From the NCBI RefSeq assembly GCF_000169455.1, contig NZ_AAYC01000013.1, positions 1 through 64,000 of the forward strand: 64,000 nt of DNA, written 5' to 3'. This stretch comes from Roseobacter sp. SK209-2-6 (GTDB taxonomy: Bacteria > Pseudomonadota > Alphaproteobacteria > Rhodobacterales > Rhodobacteraceae). The first letter of the stretch is position 1. Each line of letters begins with the position of its first letter. A program made the position numbers and the translations under genes. This document shows, piece by piece, positions 17,282 to 25,948 of this stretch. The notes under the pieces were generated by a model that worked only from the letters and a program-made list of their open reading frames with translations, was not told where the DNA came from and did not search any database.

Positions 17282-17699
17282 AATTGCAACATCAGCTGAG
17301 ATGGCGACCACGCATCAGCTTACCTTCACCCGGTCGCGCCCCTGGACGCAAGCAGAGTTCGAAGCGCTCCTGGAAAGCCCCCTGGTTTTCGCCACTGGTG
17401 ACGCAAAGTGCTTTGCCATGGTGCGCGTGATCGCCGATGAAGCGGAATTGCTCACCCTAGCAACGCATCCCAAGTACCGCAGGCAGGGACTGGCTATTGT
17501 GGTGATGCAAAACTGGCATAGGCGGGCTCTACAGCGGGGCGCGAAGACCGCTTTTTTGGAAGTCGCGTCCGACAATCAGCCTGCCCTCTCTCTCTATCGT
17601 TCCTGCGGCTATGAGGAAACCGGCCTGCGCAAGGCCTATTACGCCCGAGGCGATGGTTCTGCTGCAGATGCCATTCTCTTACGGCGAAGCCTAATATAG
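17274..17699 (+). CDS. rimI: GNAT acetyltransferase, RimI-like
   Basis: GNAT-family N-acetyltransferase of 141 residues; RimI acetylates the N-terminal residue of ribosomal protein S18. The acetyl-CoA loop reads HPKYRRQGLAIVVMQNW, and the C-terminal part reads EVASDNQPALSLYRSCGYEETGLRKAYY, both typical. The ATG at 17274 overlaps the tsaB end; a second ATG at 17301 is also possible. RimI is assigned from family and the tsaB pairing; other GNAT substrates are not excluded. Confidence 0.85.
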   Translation: MTEIATSAEMATTHQLTFTRSRPWTQAEFEALLESPLVFATGDAKCFAMVRVIADEAELLTLATHPKYRRQGLAIVVMQNWHRRALQRGAKTAFLEVASDNQPALSLYRSCGYEETGLRKAYYARGDGSAADAILLRRSLI

Positions 17700-17852
17700 G
17701 TCCCTCATATATCTGGTTTTCAAGATACTGTTTCAAAAATTTCTGAAAGAACGCTCATTGAGTGCTGGATTTTCGAGGGAAATCTGCTTGAGCCAAAGCA
17801 CGACAACCGAGCCAAGAATGTTACCGAATCTGTGCGTATATCGACAGATTCT

Positions 17853-17864
17853 GGTAGCGCTACC
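17853..17864. promoter_or_regulatory. 12-bp perfect palindrome, LacI-type operator candidate
   Basis: GGTAGCGCTACC, fully symmetric with a central GCGC, the pattern typical of LacI/GalR-family operators. It lies about 250 nt upstream of the binding-protein start codon. No lacI-type gene is in the window. Confidence 0.5.
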
Positions 17865-17953
17865 GGCATTTTAGATGACTTGCTATGCTTTCCAGCCCCT
17901 ACTCGAAATCTGCGCAAAGGCAAGCAAGGACTTGCGCTAACGCAAGGAAGTCG

Positions 17954-17971
17954 GCAATTGGCGCCAATTGC
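17954..17971. promoter_or_regulatory. 18-bp perfect palindrome upstream of the nucleoside importer
   Basis: GCAATTGGCGCCAATTGC, perfect over 18 bp, ends about 33 nt before a candidate -35 hexamer and 145 nt before the binding-protein ATG. Length and perfection make it a strong operator candidate for a dimeric regulator. Confidence 0.6.
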
Positions 17972-18116
17972 ACCCCCGGAATCTAACTAATTGGTCAAAA
18001 AGCGGTTGACCCTATGCCCCAGCTCACTGCTAAATTGCCGCACCTTTTTGGCTCAAAAAAGCCAAGCAGTGGCACCAGCTGCTGCATCCAACAAAAATGA
18101 AAATGGGAGTAACCTG

Positions 18117-19115
18117 ATGACTCTGATGAAATCGCTGATGGGCGCGGCTGCGTCTTTGGCTCTGACAGCTGGTGCCGCATTGGCGGAACCTGCGCTGATC
18201 TTCGACCTGGGCGGAAAATTCGACAAGAGCTTTAACGAAGCTGCCCACAATGGTGCGAGCCGCTGGGCGGAAGAAACCGGTGGCAGCTACCGCGAAATCG
18301 AACTGCAGTCCGAAGCCCAGCGTGAGCAGGCGCTGCGCCGCTTTGCCGAAGCAGGTGCAAACCCGGTTATCACCATGGGCTTTGCCATGGCAGATCCTCT
18401 CAGCACTGTTGCGGCGGACTACCCTGACACCAAGTTTGTTGCGGTCGACGTGACCTGGTTGGACGCAAACAACATCCGCCAGATCGGCTTTGCCGAGCAT
18501 GAGGGCTCTTACCTCGTTGGTATGATGGCAGCGATGGCGTCGAAGTCCGACACCGTTGGCTTTATCGGCGGTATGGATATCCCCCTGATCCGTCACTTTG
18601 CCTGCGGCTATGCCCAAGGTGCCAAAGCCGTAAACCCTGACATCAACATCGTTGCAAACATGACCGGCACCACCCCTGCGGCCTGGAATGACCCGGTAAA
18701 AGGCTCCGAGCTGACCAAAGCGCAGATCAGCCAGGGTGCTGATGTGATCTATGCTGCCGCCGGCGGCACCGGTGTAGGCGTTCTGCAGACTGCGGCGGAT
18801 GAAGGCATCCTGTCGATCGGCGTAGACAGCAACCAGAACCACCTGCACCCTGGCAAGGTCCTGACCTCTATGCTGAAGCGCGTGGACGTGGCTGTCTATG
18901 AAGCCATGAAAGCCGGTACCGATCTTGAAACCGGTGTCTTCACCATGGGTCTGGCCGAAGAAGGTGTGGGCTATGCACTGGATGACAACAACGCTCCCCT
19001 AGTCTCCAGCGACATGCAGAGCGCAGTTGACGATGCCCGTTCGAAGATCATCAGCGGCGACATCAACGTGGCCAGCTACTACGAAAATGATAGCTGCCCA
19101 GCCCTGAGCTTCTGA
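18117..19115 (+). CDS. BMP-family ABC transporter substrate-binding protein
   Basis: Periplasmic binding protein of the basic membrane protein (BMP/PnrA) family, 332 residues, expected to capture nucleosides for import. A signal peptide is visible (MTLMKSLMGAAASLALTAGAALA, cleavage before Glu-Pro); there is no lipobox Cys. The mature start LIFDLGGKFDKSFNEAAHNG carries the G-x-F-D-x-S-F-N signature of the family. ATG 18117 follows GGGAG; the longer frame to 17991 would place the signal peptide internally. It is the first gene of an operon with an NTF2-like gene, an ATPase and two permeases. Confidence 0.93.
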   Translation: MTLMKSLMGAAASLALTAGAALAEPALIFDLGGKFDKSFNEAAHNGASRWAEETGGSYREIELQSEAQREQALRRFAEAGANPVITMGFAMADPLSTVAADYPDTKFVAVDVTWLDANNIRQIGFAEHEGSYLVGMMAAMASKSDTVGFIGGMDIPLIRHFACGYAQGAKAVNPDINIVANMTGTTPAAWNDPVKGSELTKAQISQGADVIYAAAGGTGVGVLQTAADEGILSIGVDSNQNHLHPGKVLTSMLKRVDVAVYEAMKAGTDLETGVFTMGLAEEGVGYALDDNNAPLVSSDMQSAVDDARSKIISGDINVASYYENDSCPALSF

Positions 19116-19134
19116 TCTGAGAAAGCCCCAGGCC

Positions 19135-19488
19135 ATGACTACGTGTATTCATACGTTTTTTGAGGCCTGGGGCGTTACATCGCCCGAACTGCGTGCGGAA
19201 AAAACCGCTGCCGCTATCGGGCCAAACTTCTACTATTCTGATCCCAACGCAGTTGAACCCATCCGGGGACAAGAGGCCTATCTGGACTATATCGCGCAGT
19301 TTTCTGCGATGATGCCAGGCGCTTCTGCCCGGGTTCTTTCGGTTTCTCAGCACCATGGCCACCTAAGGGCCACGGTCGAATTTGCAAAAGACGGCAAGCG
19401 CATGATGCTGGGCCAGTATTTTGCCGATTTGACCGATGGGAAGCTCTGTCGCGTGATCGGATTTACAGGCATGGGAGAGCCCGATTGA
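19135..19488 (+). CDS. NTF2-like / SnoaL-fold small protein
   Basis: 117-residue protein with the pattern of the NTF2/SnoaL cone fold: an N-terminal helix (CIHTFFEAWGVTS), YYSDPNAVEPIRGQEAYLDYIAQF, and alternating strands to the end. Many such proteins are small hydrolases, isomerases or ligand binders; no catalytic assignment can be made. It lies between the binding-protein and ATPase genes of a nucleoside importer and overlaps the latter by 4 nt, so it is part of the operon. Whether it processes the imported substrate is unknown. Confidence 0.8.
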   Translation: MTTCIHTFFEAWGVTSPELRAEKTAAAIGPNFYYSDPNAVEPIRGQEAYLDYIAQFSAMMPGASARVLSVSQHHGHLRATVEFAKDGKRMMLGQYFADLTDGKLCRVIGFTGMGEPD

Positions 19489-21014
19489 CCGCGCCCGCCA
19501 TTGAACTCAAAGGCATTTCCAAAGCCTTTGGCCCTGTACAGGCAAACAAAGATATCTCTATCAGTGTCGCACCCGGAACCATCCATGGGATCATCGGTGA
19601 AAACGGCGCTGGAAAATCCACACTGATGTCGATTCTTTACGGCTTTTACAAAGCCGACAAAGGTGAAGTCTGGATCAACGGTAAGAAAACCGAAATTCCC
19701 GATAGCCAGGCCGCCATCGCCGCTGGCATCGGCATGGTGTTCCAGCACTTCAAGCTGGTGGAGAATTTCACCGTTCTGGAGAATATCATCCTCGGCGCAG
19801 AGGATGGCGGGCTGCTGAAGCCCTCGCTCTCCAAGGCGCGTAAGATCCTGAAAGAACTGGCCGCCGAATATGAGCTGAACGTAGATCCTGACAAGCGGAT
19901 CGACGAGATCGGCGTTGGCATGCAGCAGCGAGTCGAAATCCTAAAAGCCCTTTACCGTCAGGCCGACATCCTGATCCTTGATGAACCGACCGGTGTTTTG
20001 ACCCCGGCCGAGGCCGATCAGCTGTTCCGCATCCTCGACCGGCTGCGCGGCGAAGGCAAGACCATCATCCTGATCACCCATAAACTACGGGAGATCATGG
20101 AGTACACCGATACAGTTTCGGTGATGCGGCGCGGTCAGATGACCGCGACAGTCAAAACCGCAGAGACCAGTCCCGAGCATCTGGCCGAACTGATGGTCGG
20201 GCGTAAAGTCTTGCTGCAAGTCGACAAAGTCCCCGCCAACCCCGGCAAGCCAATTCTGGAGATTGAAAAACTCCGGGTCATAGACGAGGCCGGTGTCGAA
20301 CGGGTGAAGGGCATCGACCTCACCGTGCGTGCCGGAGAGATCCTCGGAATCGCCGGGGTTGCCGGCAATGGCCAGTCCGAGCTGCTGGAGGTCCTAGGCG
20401 GCATGCGCGAGGGTATGGGTTCAATCCGGCTGAATGGAACGCCTCTGCCCCTTTCCGGTTCTGGATCCGATGCCCGTGCACGGCGCGCGGCCCATGTGGC
20501 CCATGTGCCCGAAGATCGGCAGCGCGAAGGTCTGATCATGGATTTCCACGCCTGGGAAAACGTCGCCTTTGGCTATCACCATGCGCCCGAATACCAAAAG
20601 GGCCTGTTGATGGATAACACCGCCCTGCGCGCGGATACCGAAGCCAAGATGGAAAAATTCGATGTGCGCCCGCCGGACCCTTGGCTGGCGGCCAAAAGCT
20701 TCTCCGGCGGCAACCAGCAAAAGGTGGTTGTGGCGCGCGAGATTGAGCGCAACCCGGATCTTTTGCTGATCGGCCAGCCCACCCGAGGGGTGGATATCGG
20801 CGCCATCGAATTCATTCACAAACAGATCGTCGAACTGCGCGACCAGGGCAAAGCCATCCTGCTGGTCTCGGTCGAACTGGAAGAGATCCTGTCCCTCTCC
20901 GACCGCGTCGCCGTCATGTTTGACGGTATGATCATGGGTGAGCGCATGGCCGCAGAGACTGACGAAAAAGAACTCGGCCTGTTGATGGCCGGTGTCGCGG
21001 GGGAGGCCGCGTAA
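19485..21014 (+). CDS. ABC transporter ATP-binding protein, nucleoside (BMP-type) importer
   Basis: Double-ABC ATPase of 509 residues like RbsA/NupA-type proteins. First domain: Walker A G-E-N-G-A-G-K-S, Q-loop VFQHFKLVENFTV, signature GVGMQQRVEILKAL, Walker B LILDEPT. Second domain: divergent Walker A GVAGNGQSE, signature S-G-G-N-Q-Q-K and L-L-I-G-Q-P-T with Gln in place of the catalytic Glu, the usual pattern in this family. The start is TTG at 19485, overlapping the preceding TGA; it gives the family N-terminus with no better alternative. It energises the two permeases that follow without gaps. Confidence 0.95.
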   Translation: MTAPAIELKGISKAFGPVQANKDISISVAPGTIHGIIGENGAGKSTLMSILYGFYKADKGEVWINGKKTEIPDSQAAIAAGIGMVFQHFKLVENFTVLENIILGAEDGGLLKPSLSKARKILKELAAEYELNVDPDKRIDEIGVGMQQRVEILKALYRQADILILDEPTGVLTPAEADQLFRILDRLRGEGKTIILITHKLREIMEYTDTVSVMRRGQMTATVKTAETSPEHLAELMVGRKVLLQVDKVPANPGKPILEIEKLRVIDEAGVERVKGIDLTVRAGEILGIAGVAGNGQSELLEVLGGMREGMGSIRLNGTPLPLSGSGSDARARRAAHVAHVPEDRQREGLIMDFHAWENVAFGYHHAPEYQKGLLMDNTALRADTEAKMEKFDVRPPDPWLAAKSFSGGNQQKVVVAREIERNPDLLLIGQPTRGVDIGAIEFIHKQIVELRDQGKAILLVSVELEEILSLSDRVAVMFDGMIMGERMAAETDEKELGLLMAGVAGEAA

Positions 21015-22109
21015 ATGGAAAAAATGCCTAAATGGGCCGATGTGGTTCTGATCCCGCTGATCAGCCTCTTCCTGGCCGCAGTGCTCTCTGCCCTGGTGAT
21101 CCTGGGTATCGGCGAAGATCCGGTGGCGGCTGTCAAACTCATGGTCGACGGCGCCCTAGGCTCCAGCTATGGCTGGGGCTATACGCTCTACTATGCCACC
21201 AACTTCATGTTCACCGGACTTGCGGTGGCGGTGGCAGCTCATGCGGGTCTGTTTAACATCGGCGGCGAAGGCCAGGCGATGCTGGGCGGCTTGGGTGTGG
21301 CTGTTATCTGCCTCTTCATTCCCTGGCCGCATTGGTCGCTGGCGCTGATCTTTGCTGCGCTGGCAGCTGGCCTCTTTGGCGCTGCCTGGGCAGCAATCCC
21401 GGCCTATCTTCAGGCCAAGCGCGGCAGCCATATCGTGATCACCACTATCATGTTCAACTTCATCGCGGCTGCGGTACTGAACTACCTGCTGGTAAACCAA
21501 TTGCGCCCCGTAGGATCAATGGATCCGGCTAGCGCCCGCTTTGCAGAGGCTGTGCATCTGCCCTCGCTGCATGAAATGCTGGCGCCTTTGGGGATTGCCT
21601 TCTCCAAGTCGGCCCCTGCCAATGTCAGCCTGCTGGTTGCCCTGGCCGCCTGTATTCTGGTCTGGGTGCTGATCTGGCGCACTTCGCTGGGTTTCGAGAT
21701 CCGCGCCTTTGGCAAATCCGAACCCGGCGCGCGCTATGCCGGCATTTCGCCAGTCAAGATCACGATGATCGCCATGCTGATTTCCGGCGCACTGGCCGGC
21801 ATGATGGCGACCAACAACGTGATGGGTGAGGCCGAGCGCCTGGTACTGAACTCCACCGAGGGGGCGGGCTTCATCGGCATCGCTGTGGCCCTGATGGGCC
21901 GCAACCACCCCTTTGGCGTCTTCCTGGCTGCGATCCTCTTTGGCTTTCTCTATCAAGGCGGTGCTGAGCTGGCACTCTGGACCAAGATCCCGCGTGAGCT
22001 GATCGTGGTGATCCAGGCCCTGGTGATCCTCTTCACCGGTGCGCTGGACAATATGGTACGGATGCCGCTTGAGCGTATCTTCCTGGCCTTCCGCAAGGAG
22101 GCGAAGTGA
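21015..22109 (+). CDS. ABC transporter permease, nucleoside importer subunit 1
   Basis: Integral membrane permease, 364 residues, of the branched-chain/BMP permease superfamily (BPD_transp_2). About eight hydrophobic segments are visible. The conserved cytoplasmic loop region reads GLFNIGGEGQAMLGGLGVAV, typical of NupB-like permeases, and RAFGKSEPGARYAGISPVK is the coupling helix region. The ATG follows the ATPase stop directly, and the gene overlaps the next permease by one base (TGATG). It forms the channel with the second permease. Confidence 0.95.
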   Translation: MEKMPKWADVVLIPLISLFLAAVLSALVILGIGEDPVAAVKLMVDGALGSSYGWGYTLYYATNFMFTGLAVAVAAHAGLFNIGGEGQAMLGGLGVAVICLFIPWPHWSLALIFAALAAGLFGAAWAAIPAYLQAKRGSHIVITTIMFNFIAAAVLNYLLVNQLRPVGSMDPASARFAEAVHLPSLHEMLAPLGIAFSKSAPANVSLLVALAACILVWVLIWRTSLGFEIRAFGKSEPGARYAGISPVKITMIAMLISGALAGMMATNNVMGEAERLVLNSTEGAGFIGIAVALMGRNHPFGVFLAAILFGFLYQGGAELALWTKIPRELIVVIQALVILFTGALDNMVRMPLERIFLAFRKEAK

Positions 22110-23119
22110 TGGATTTTCTCACTCTGATCCAGGTGCTCGATAGCACTGTACGCCTTGCCACTCCTCTGCTGCTGGCCTGTCTTGCAGGCCTCTACTCGGA
22201 ACGCGCTGGCATCTTCGACATCGGTCTGGAAGGCAAGATGCTGATGGCGGCCTTCTTCTCAGCAGCTGTAGCAGCCGTCACTGGCAATGTCTGGCTCGGT
22301 CTGCTGGCAGGCATCGGCTCTTCCATGCTGCTGGCCGGCCTGCACGGGGTGGCCTCAATCACCTTCCGGGGCAACCAGCTGATCTCTGGTGTGGCGATCA
22401 ACTTCCTGGCGGCAGGCATGACAGTGCTGATCGCGCAGGACTGGTTCCAGCAGGGCGGACGCACACCCTCGCTGATCGGCGGCGGGCGCTTTGTCCCGAT
22501 CGAGCTGCCCTTTGCCATCGGCCCTGCGGATGCGGCAGCTGCTGGCGTGCCGCTGACGCAGATGCTGAAAGAGGCGGGCTGGGTCTCGCAGATCTATTCC
22601 GAGCTGATCTCGGGCCATTCGATCCTGGTCTATCTGACCTTCCTCTTTGTGCCGCTGACAGCCTGGATCCTGTTTGGTACCCGCTTCGGGTTGCGTCTGC
22701 GCGCCGTGGGTGAAAACCCGGCTGCGGTGGATACCGCCGGCGTCTCAGTGGTGGGCCTACGCTTTGCTGCGGTAGCCATCTGCGGCGTGCTCTGCGGCAT
22801 TGCCGGCAGCTACCTGGCCACCGCCCTGCAGGCCGGTTTTGTCAAGGACATGTCGGCAGGCCGCGGCTTTATCGCCCTGGCAGCGCTGATCTTTGCCAAA
22901 TGGCGCCCCTGGCACGCCCTTGGCGCCTGCCTGCTCTTCGGTTTATTCCAGGCGCTCGAACTTCGTCCCGACGTACTGGAAGCCGCTTTCGGCATGAAAA
23001 TCCAGGCCCAGTTCCTTGGCGCCCTACCCTATGTCATGACAGTCGTCATCTTGGCTGGCTTTGTTGGCAAGGCCATCCCGCCCAAGGCCGGCGGAGAGCC
23101 TTATGTAAAAGAGCGCTAA
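22109..23119 (+). CDS. ABC transporter permease, nucleoside importer subunit 2
   Basis: Second permease of the importer, 336 residues, NupC-like. It shows the paired motif YSERAGIFDIGLEGKMLMAAF, the FRGNQLISGVAINFLAAG segment and the coupling region RLRAVGENPAAVDTAGVSV. ATG 22109 overlaps the stop of the first permease; a GTG at 22106 is the alternative. It ends the operon, and a strong intrinsic terminator follows 22 nt later. Confidence 0.95.
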   Translation: MDFLTLIQVLDSTVRLATPLLLACLAGLYSERAGIFDIGLEGKMLMAAFFSAAVAAVTGNVWLGLLAGIGSSMLLAGLHGVASITFRGNQLISGVAINFLAAGMTVLIAQDWFQQGGRTPSLIGGGRFVPIELPFAIGPADAAAAGVPLTQMLKEAGWVSQIYSELISGHSILVYLTFLFVPLTAWILFGTRFGLRLRAVGENPAAVDTAGVSVVGLRFAAVAICGVLCGIAGSYLATALQAGFVKDMSAGRGFIALAALIFAKWRPWHALGACLLFGLFQALELRPDVLEAAFGMKIQAQFLGALPYVMTVVILAGFVGKAIPPKAGGEPYVKER

Positions 23120-23141
23120 GGCGGCCTTTCAGATCACAAAC

Positions 23142-23175
23142 AAGACCCGGCAGAGACATTCTGGCGGGTCTTTTT
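23142..23175 (+). terminator. Intrinsic terminator of the nucleoside importer operon
   Basis: AAGACCCG (23142-23149) pairs with CGGGTCTT (23165-23172), with additional CAGA/TCTG pairing inside, followed by a T-run (TCTTTTTC). It is a textbook rho-independent terminator 22 nt after the second permease gene. Confidence 0.9.
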
Positions 23176-23331
23176 CTTGCTTTGACTTTGCAAACGGCAA
23201 GGTTCTCCCCCATAGATTGTGAAGCACAATGCGGGGACCTTAAGTCCAGTTTTTCACATCAAATCAGTCCTGCGTGCTGCAAAGCGGCATAGTCAGTTGA
23301 TTTTGTCCTATTGCTGAGCTTAAAGAGGAAC

Positions 23332-24252
23332 ATGCAAATATACCTCCCCATCGCCGAAGTATCGGTCAATGCCTTCCTCCTCCTGGGTCTGGGTGGAATT
23401 GTGGGCGTTCTTTCGGGCATGTTTGGTGTGGGCGGCGGCTTCTTGATGACGCCGCTGCTGTTCTTTATCGGCATTCCCCCGACCGTCGCAGTTGCAACAG
23501 AGGCCAACCAGATCGTGGCCTCATCCTTCTCTGGGGTTCTTGCACATTTCCGAAGGCGAACCGTCGATATCAAGATGGGGGTTGTCCTGCAAATCGGCGG
23601 CGTCATTGGCGCAGCCCTTGGTGTGGTGGTCTTCAACTACCTCAAGAGCCTTGGGCAGGTCGATCTGCTGGTAAAGCTTTGCTACGTTGTCTTTCTTGGC
23701 GTTGTGGGTGGGTTGATGTTCATCGAGAGCCTCAACGCCATGCGCAAATCCAAGCGCAGCGGCGGTGCTACCCCGGTGCGGCGCCAGCGCGGTTGGGTCC
23801 ACGTCCTGCCCTTCAAGATGCGCTTTCGTACCTCTGGCCTCTATATTTCCGTAATCCCGCCCATTCTGGTTGGGGTCTGCGTTGGTATCCTGGCTGCCAT
23901 CATGGGTGTCGGTGGCGGGTTCATCATGGTCCCCGCAATGATCTATATCCTGGGCATGCCCACAAAGGTCGTGGTTGGCACCTCTCTGTTCCAGATCATT
24001 CTGGTCACCGCCTTCACCACCATGCTGCATGCCACCACCAACTACACGGTTGATATCGTTCTGGCGGTGCTCTTGCTTGTTGGCGGCGTGATTGGCGCCC
24101 AGATTGGCACCCGAATTGGCGTCTACCTCAAAGCCGAACAGTTGCGCATTCTGCTGGCCCTCATGGTGATCGCGGTCTGCGCCAAACTGGGACTTGATCT
24201 GCTTCTCATGCCTGCCGAGCTTTACTCGCTTGGTCCAGCAGGAGGGCATTGA
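23332..24252 (+). CDS. TSUP (TauE/SafE) family membrane permease
   Basis: Sulfite exporter TauE/SafE family protein, 306 residues with about eight membrane segments. The family repeats are clear: GIVGVLSGMFGVGGGFLMTPLLFFIG in the first half and VGILAAIMGVGGGFIMVPAMIYILG in the second. The family exports sulfite, sulfonates or other organic anions; the substrate here is unknown. ATG 23332 follows AGAGGAAC, and a start at 23311 is less likely. Its stop is immediately followed by a TIGR02186 gene, a frequent pair in Rhodobacterales, suggesting a two-component membrane system. Confidence 0.92.
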   Translation: MQIYLPIAEVSVNAFLLLGLGGIVGVLSGMFGVGGGFLMTPLLFFIGIPPTVAVATEANQIVASSFSGVLAHFRRRTVDIKMGVVLQIGGVIGAALGVVVFNYLKSLGQVDLLVKLCYVVFLGVVGGLMFIESLNAMRKSKRSGGATPVRRQRGWVHVLPFKMRFRTSGLYISVIPPILVGVCVGILAAIMGVGGGFIMVPAMIYILGMPTKVVVGTSLFQIILVTAFTTMLHATTNYTVDIVLAVLLLVGGVIGAQIGTRIGVYLKAEQLRILLALMVIAVCAKLGLDLLLMPAELYSLGPAGGH

Positions 24253-24254
24253 TC

Positions 24255-25034
24255 ATGATCCGCTCTCTCATTGCCTCTCTCTCGCTTGGGATCGCGGCGC
24301 TGGCCTATCCCGCCACAGCCGGAGAAGAAGAGGTCGTCCTTGGCCTCAGCCAGGACCGGGTTGCTATCACCGCGACCTTTGACGGATCAGAAATCCTGAT
24401 TTTTGGCGCAGTCAAACGCGAAACCCCAATTCCGGATGGTGACCCGTTGCAAGTGATCGTTGCTGTCTCCGGTCCCAGTTCGCCGGTCACCGTGCGCCGC
24501 AAGGAAAAGAAATTTGGCATCTGGGTCAATACCGACAGCGTATTGGTCGACTCCGCACCCAGTTTCTACGCTATCGCGACCAGTGCGCCCTTTGCTCAGG
24601 TGATCTCTGACACTGAGGATCTGCGGTACAGTGTTTCTATTGAACGTGCGATCCGGTCTGTTGGCGCCGCAATGCACATTCGTGGCGCACAAGATTTTGC
24701 AGAGGCCGTGGTTCGCATCCGCGAGAACCGCGATCTCTACTCCCTTCGCGAGAATACGGTTGCGGTGGATCAACAAACCCTGTTCCGTACCGCAATCGAC
24801 ATGCCCGCCGATCTGACCGAAGGCGAGTATAAGGCGCGTATTCTGCTCACCCGCAGCGGTGAGGTCGTCTCTCATTTCGAAACCGATATTGACGTGCGCA
24901 AAGTTGGACTCGAGCGTTTTCTCTTTGCGCTCTCGCGTGAGCAGCCCTTTGTCTACGGGCTAATGTCCCTGGCCATCGCCATAGCCGCGGGCTGGGGCGC
25001 CTCTGCAGCTTTCCGGCTTCTGCGCAACAGCTGA
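24255..25034 (+). CDS. TIGR02186-family membrane-anchored periplasmic protein
   Basis: 259-residue protein of the conserved TIGR02186 family, function unknown. It has an N-terminal signal peptide (cleavage around ATAGEEE), a beta-rich periplasmic region with SPVTVRRKEKKFGIWVN, and one C-terminal membrane helix (FVYGLMSLAIAIAAGWGASAAF). ATG 24255 is preferred over TTG 24249 because the GGAGG at 24241-24245 is 9 nt from the ATG but only 3 nt from the TTG. It is coupled to the upstream TSUP permease and probably forms a complex with it. Confidence 0.88.
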   Translation: MIRSLIASLSLGIAALAYPATAGEEEVVLGLSQDRVAITATFDGSEILIFGAVKRETPIPDGDPLQVIVAVSGPSSPVTVRRKEKKFGIWVNTDSVLVDSAPSFYAIATSAPFAQVISDTEDLRYSVSIERAIRSVGAAMHIRGAQDFAEAVVRIRENRDLYSLRENTVAVDQQTLFRTAIDMPADLTEGEYKARILLTRSGEVVSHFETDIDVRKVGLERFLFALSREQPFVYGLMSLAIAIAAGWGASAAFRLLRNS

Positions 25035-25103
25035 GAGACTGCCCGAATTTTCGGCATCAGCGAGGCCGTGCGCCGGATGCATTCCAGTTGCTTCAATGCG
25101 CTG

Positions 25104-25129
25104 CAGCGCCGCGCACAAGCGCGGCGCTG
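25104..25129. repeat. Perfect 11-bp hairpin in convergent intergenic region
   Basis: CAGCGCCGCGC and GCGCGGCGCTG flank a 4-nt ACAA loop. It lies between the convergent TIGR02186 and short-chain dehydrogenase genes, with further GC-rich palindromes up to 25200. No T-run follows on either strand. It could be a rho-assisted end signal or a dispersed GC-rich repeat. Confidence 0.6.
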
Positions 25130-25210
25130 GGCCCAAGGGGATGCGATGCGCGTCAGCGCGTCAAATCCGGGCGGGAGCCCCGCCTGCGCCAGACAAATTC
25201 CCCGCCGAAT

Positions 25211-25948
25211 TCATCCTCTGCCGATATAGGGCATCTTGGTGGCCATGACGGTCATGAACTGCACATTGGCCTCCAGCGGCAGATTTGCCATATGCAGCAC
25301 AGACCGCGCCGCGTCCTCCACCGCAAAGCTCTGCATCGGCTCTGCCTCAGGGTCTGCTTGGGCCTGACGATGGCTCAGGTCTTCCACCATGGGTGTGCGC
25401 GCATTACCGATATCGATCTGGCCGCAGGCAATGTCAAAAGGACGCCCGTCTAGTGATAGGCTGCGGGTCAGGCCTGTTATGGCGGATTTGGTCGAGGCAT
25501 AAGGCACCGAATGCGGGCGCGGCACATGGGCCGCAATCGACCCGTTGTTGATGATCCGCCCGCCCTGAGGCTTCTGCCGCCGCATCTGCCGAAAAGAGGC
25601 GCGCGCTGCCAGAAACATGCCATTGAGGTTCACATTGACCGAAGCATACCAATCCTCCAGTGCAATTTCATCAATGGTACCGCCAGGGGTAAAGATCCCG
25701 GCATTGTTAAACAGCACATCCAACCGCCCCGCCTGCATGGCAAACTGGTTGACCGCATGGTCCACCGCCGCCGCATCCGTAACATCGGCAGGCAGCACCA
25801 TGGCGCGGCTATGGCCCAATGCCACCTCTTCCAGCGCCGCTTGGCGACGCGCCAGAAGCCCCACGGTCCAGCCCTCAGCCAGGAACAGCTCCGCCACGGC
25901 CCGGCCAATGCCGGAACTTGCACCGGTTACCAATATGGATTTCGTCAT
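25211..25948 (-). CDS. Short-chain dehydrogenase/reductase (SDR)
   Basis: Classical SDR of 245 residues. NAD(P) motif T-G-A-S-S-G-I-G at residues 8-15, N-N-A-G, catalytic Ser in NNGSIAAH and Y-A-S-T-K active-site pair. The Asn-Asn-Gly-Ser context and the later GQIDIGNARTPM are typical of oxidoreductases acting on small alcohols; the substrate is unknown. Its ATG overlaps the stop of the helicase gene by 4 nt (ATGA), so the two are co-transcribed despite unrelated functions. Confidence 0.9.
   Translation of the reverse strand: MTKSILVTGASSGIGRAVAELFLAEGWTVGLLARRQAALEEVALGHSRAMVLPADVTDAAAVDHAVNQFAMQAGRLDVLFNNAGIFTPGGTIDEIALEDWYASVNVNLNGMFLAARASFRQMRRQKPQGGRIINNGSIAAHVPRPHSVPYASTKSAITGLTRSLSLDGRPFDIACGQIDIGNARTPMVEDLSHRQAQADPEAEPMQSFAVEDAARSVLHMANLPLEANVQFMTVMATKMPYIGRG

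Larger units (their letters stand above)
17700..18116. other. 417-nt promoter region of the nucleoside importer operon
   Basis: AT-richer non-coding stretch between rimI and the BMP-type binding protein. It contains two perfect palindromes (17853-17864 and 17954-17971) and a TTGACC hexamer at 18005-18010 that could be a -35 element. An open frame starting at 17991 is in frame with the binding protein but lacks a signal-peptide-like start. No RNA gene was recognised. Confidence 0.5.
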
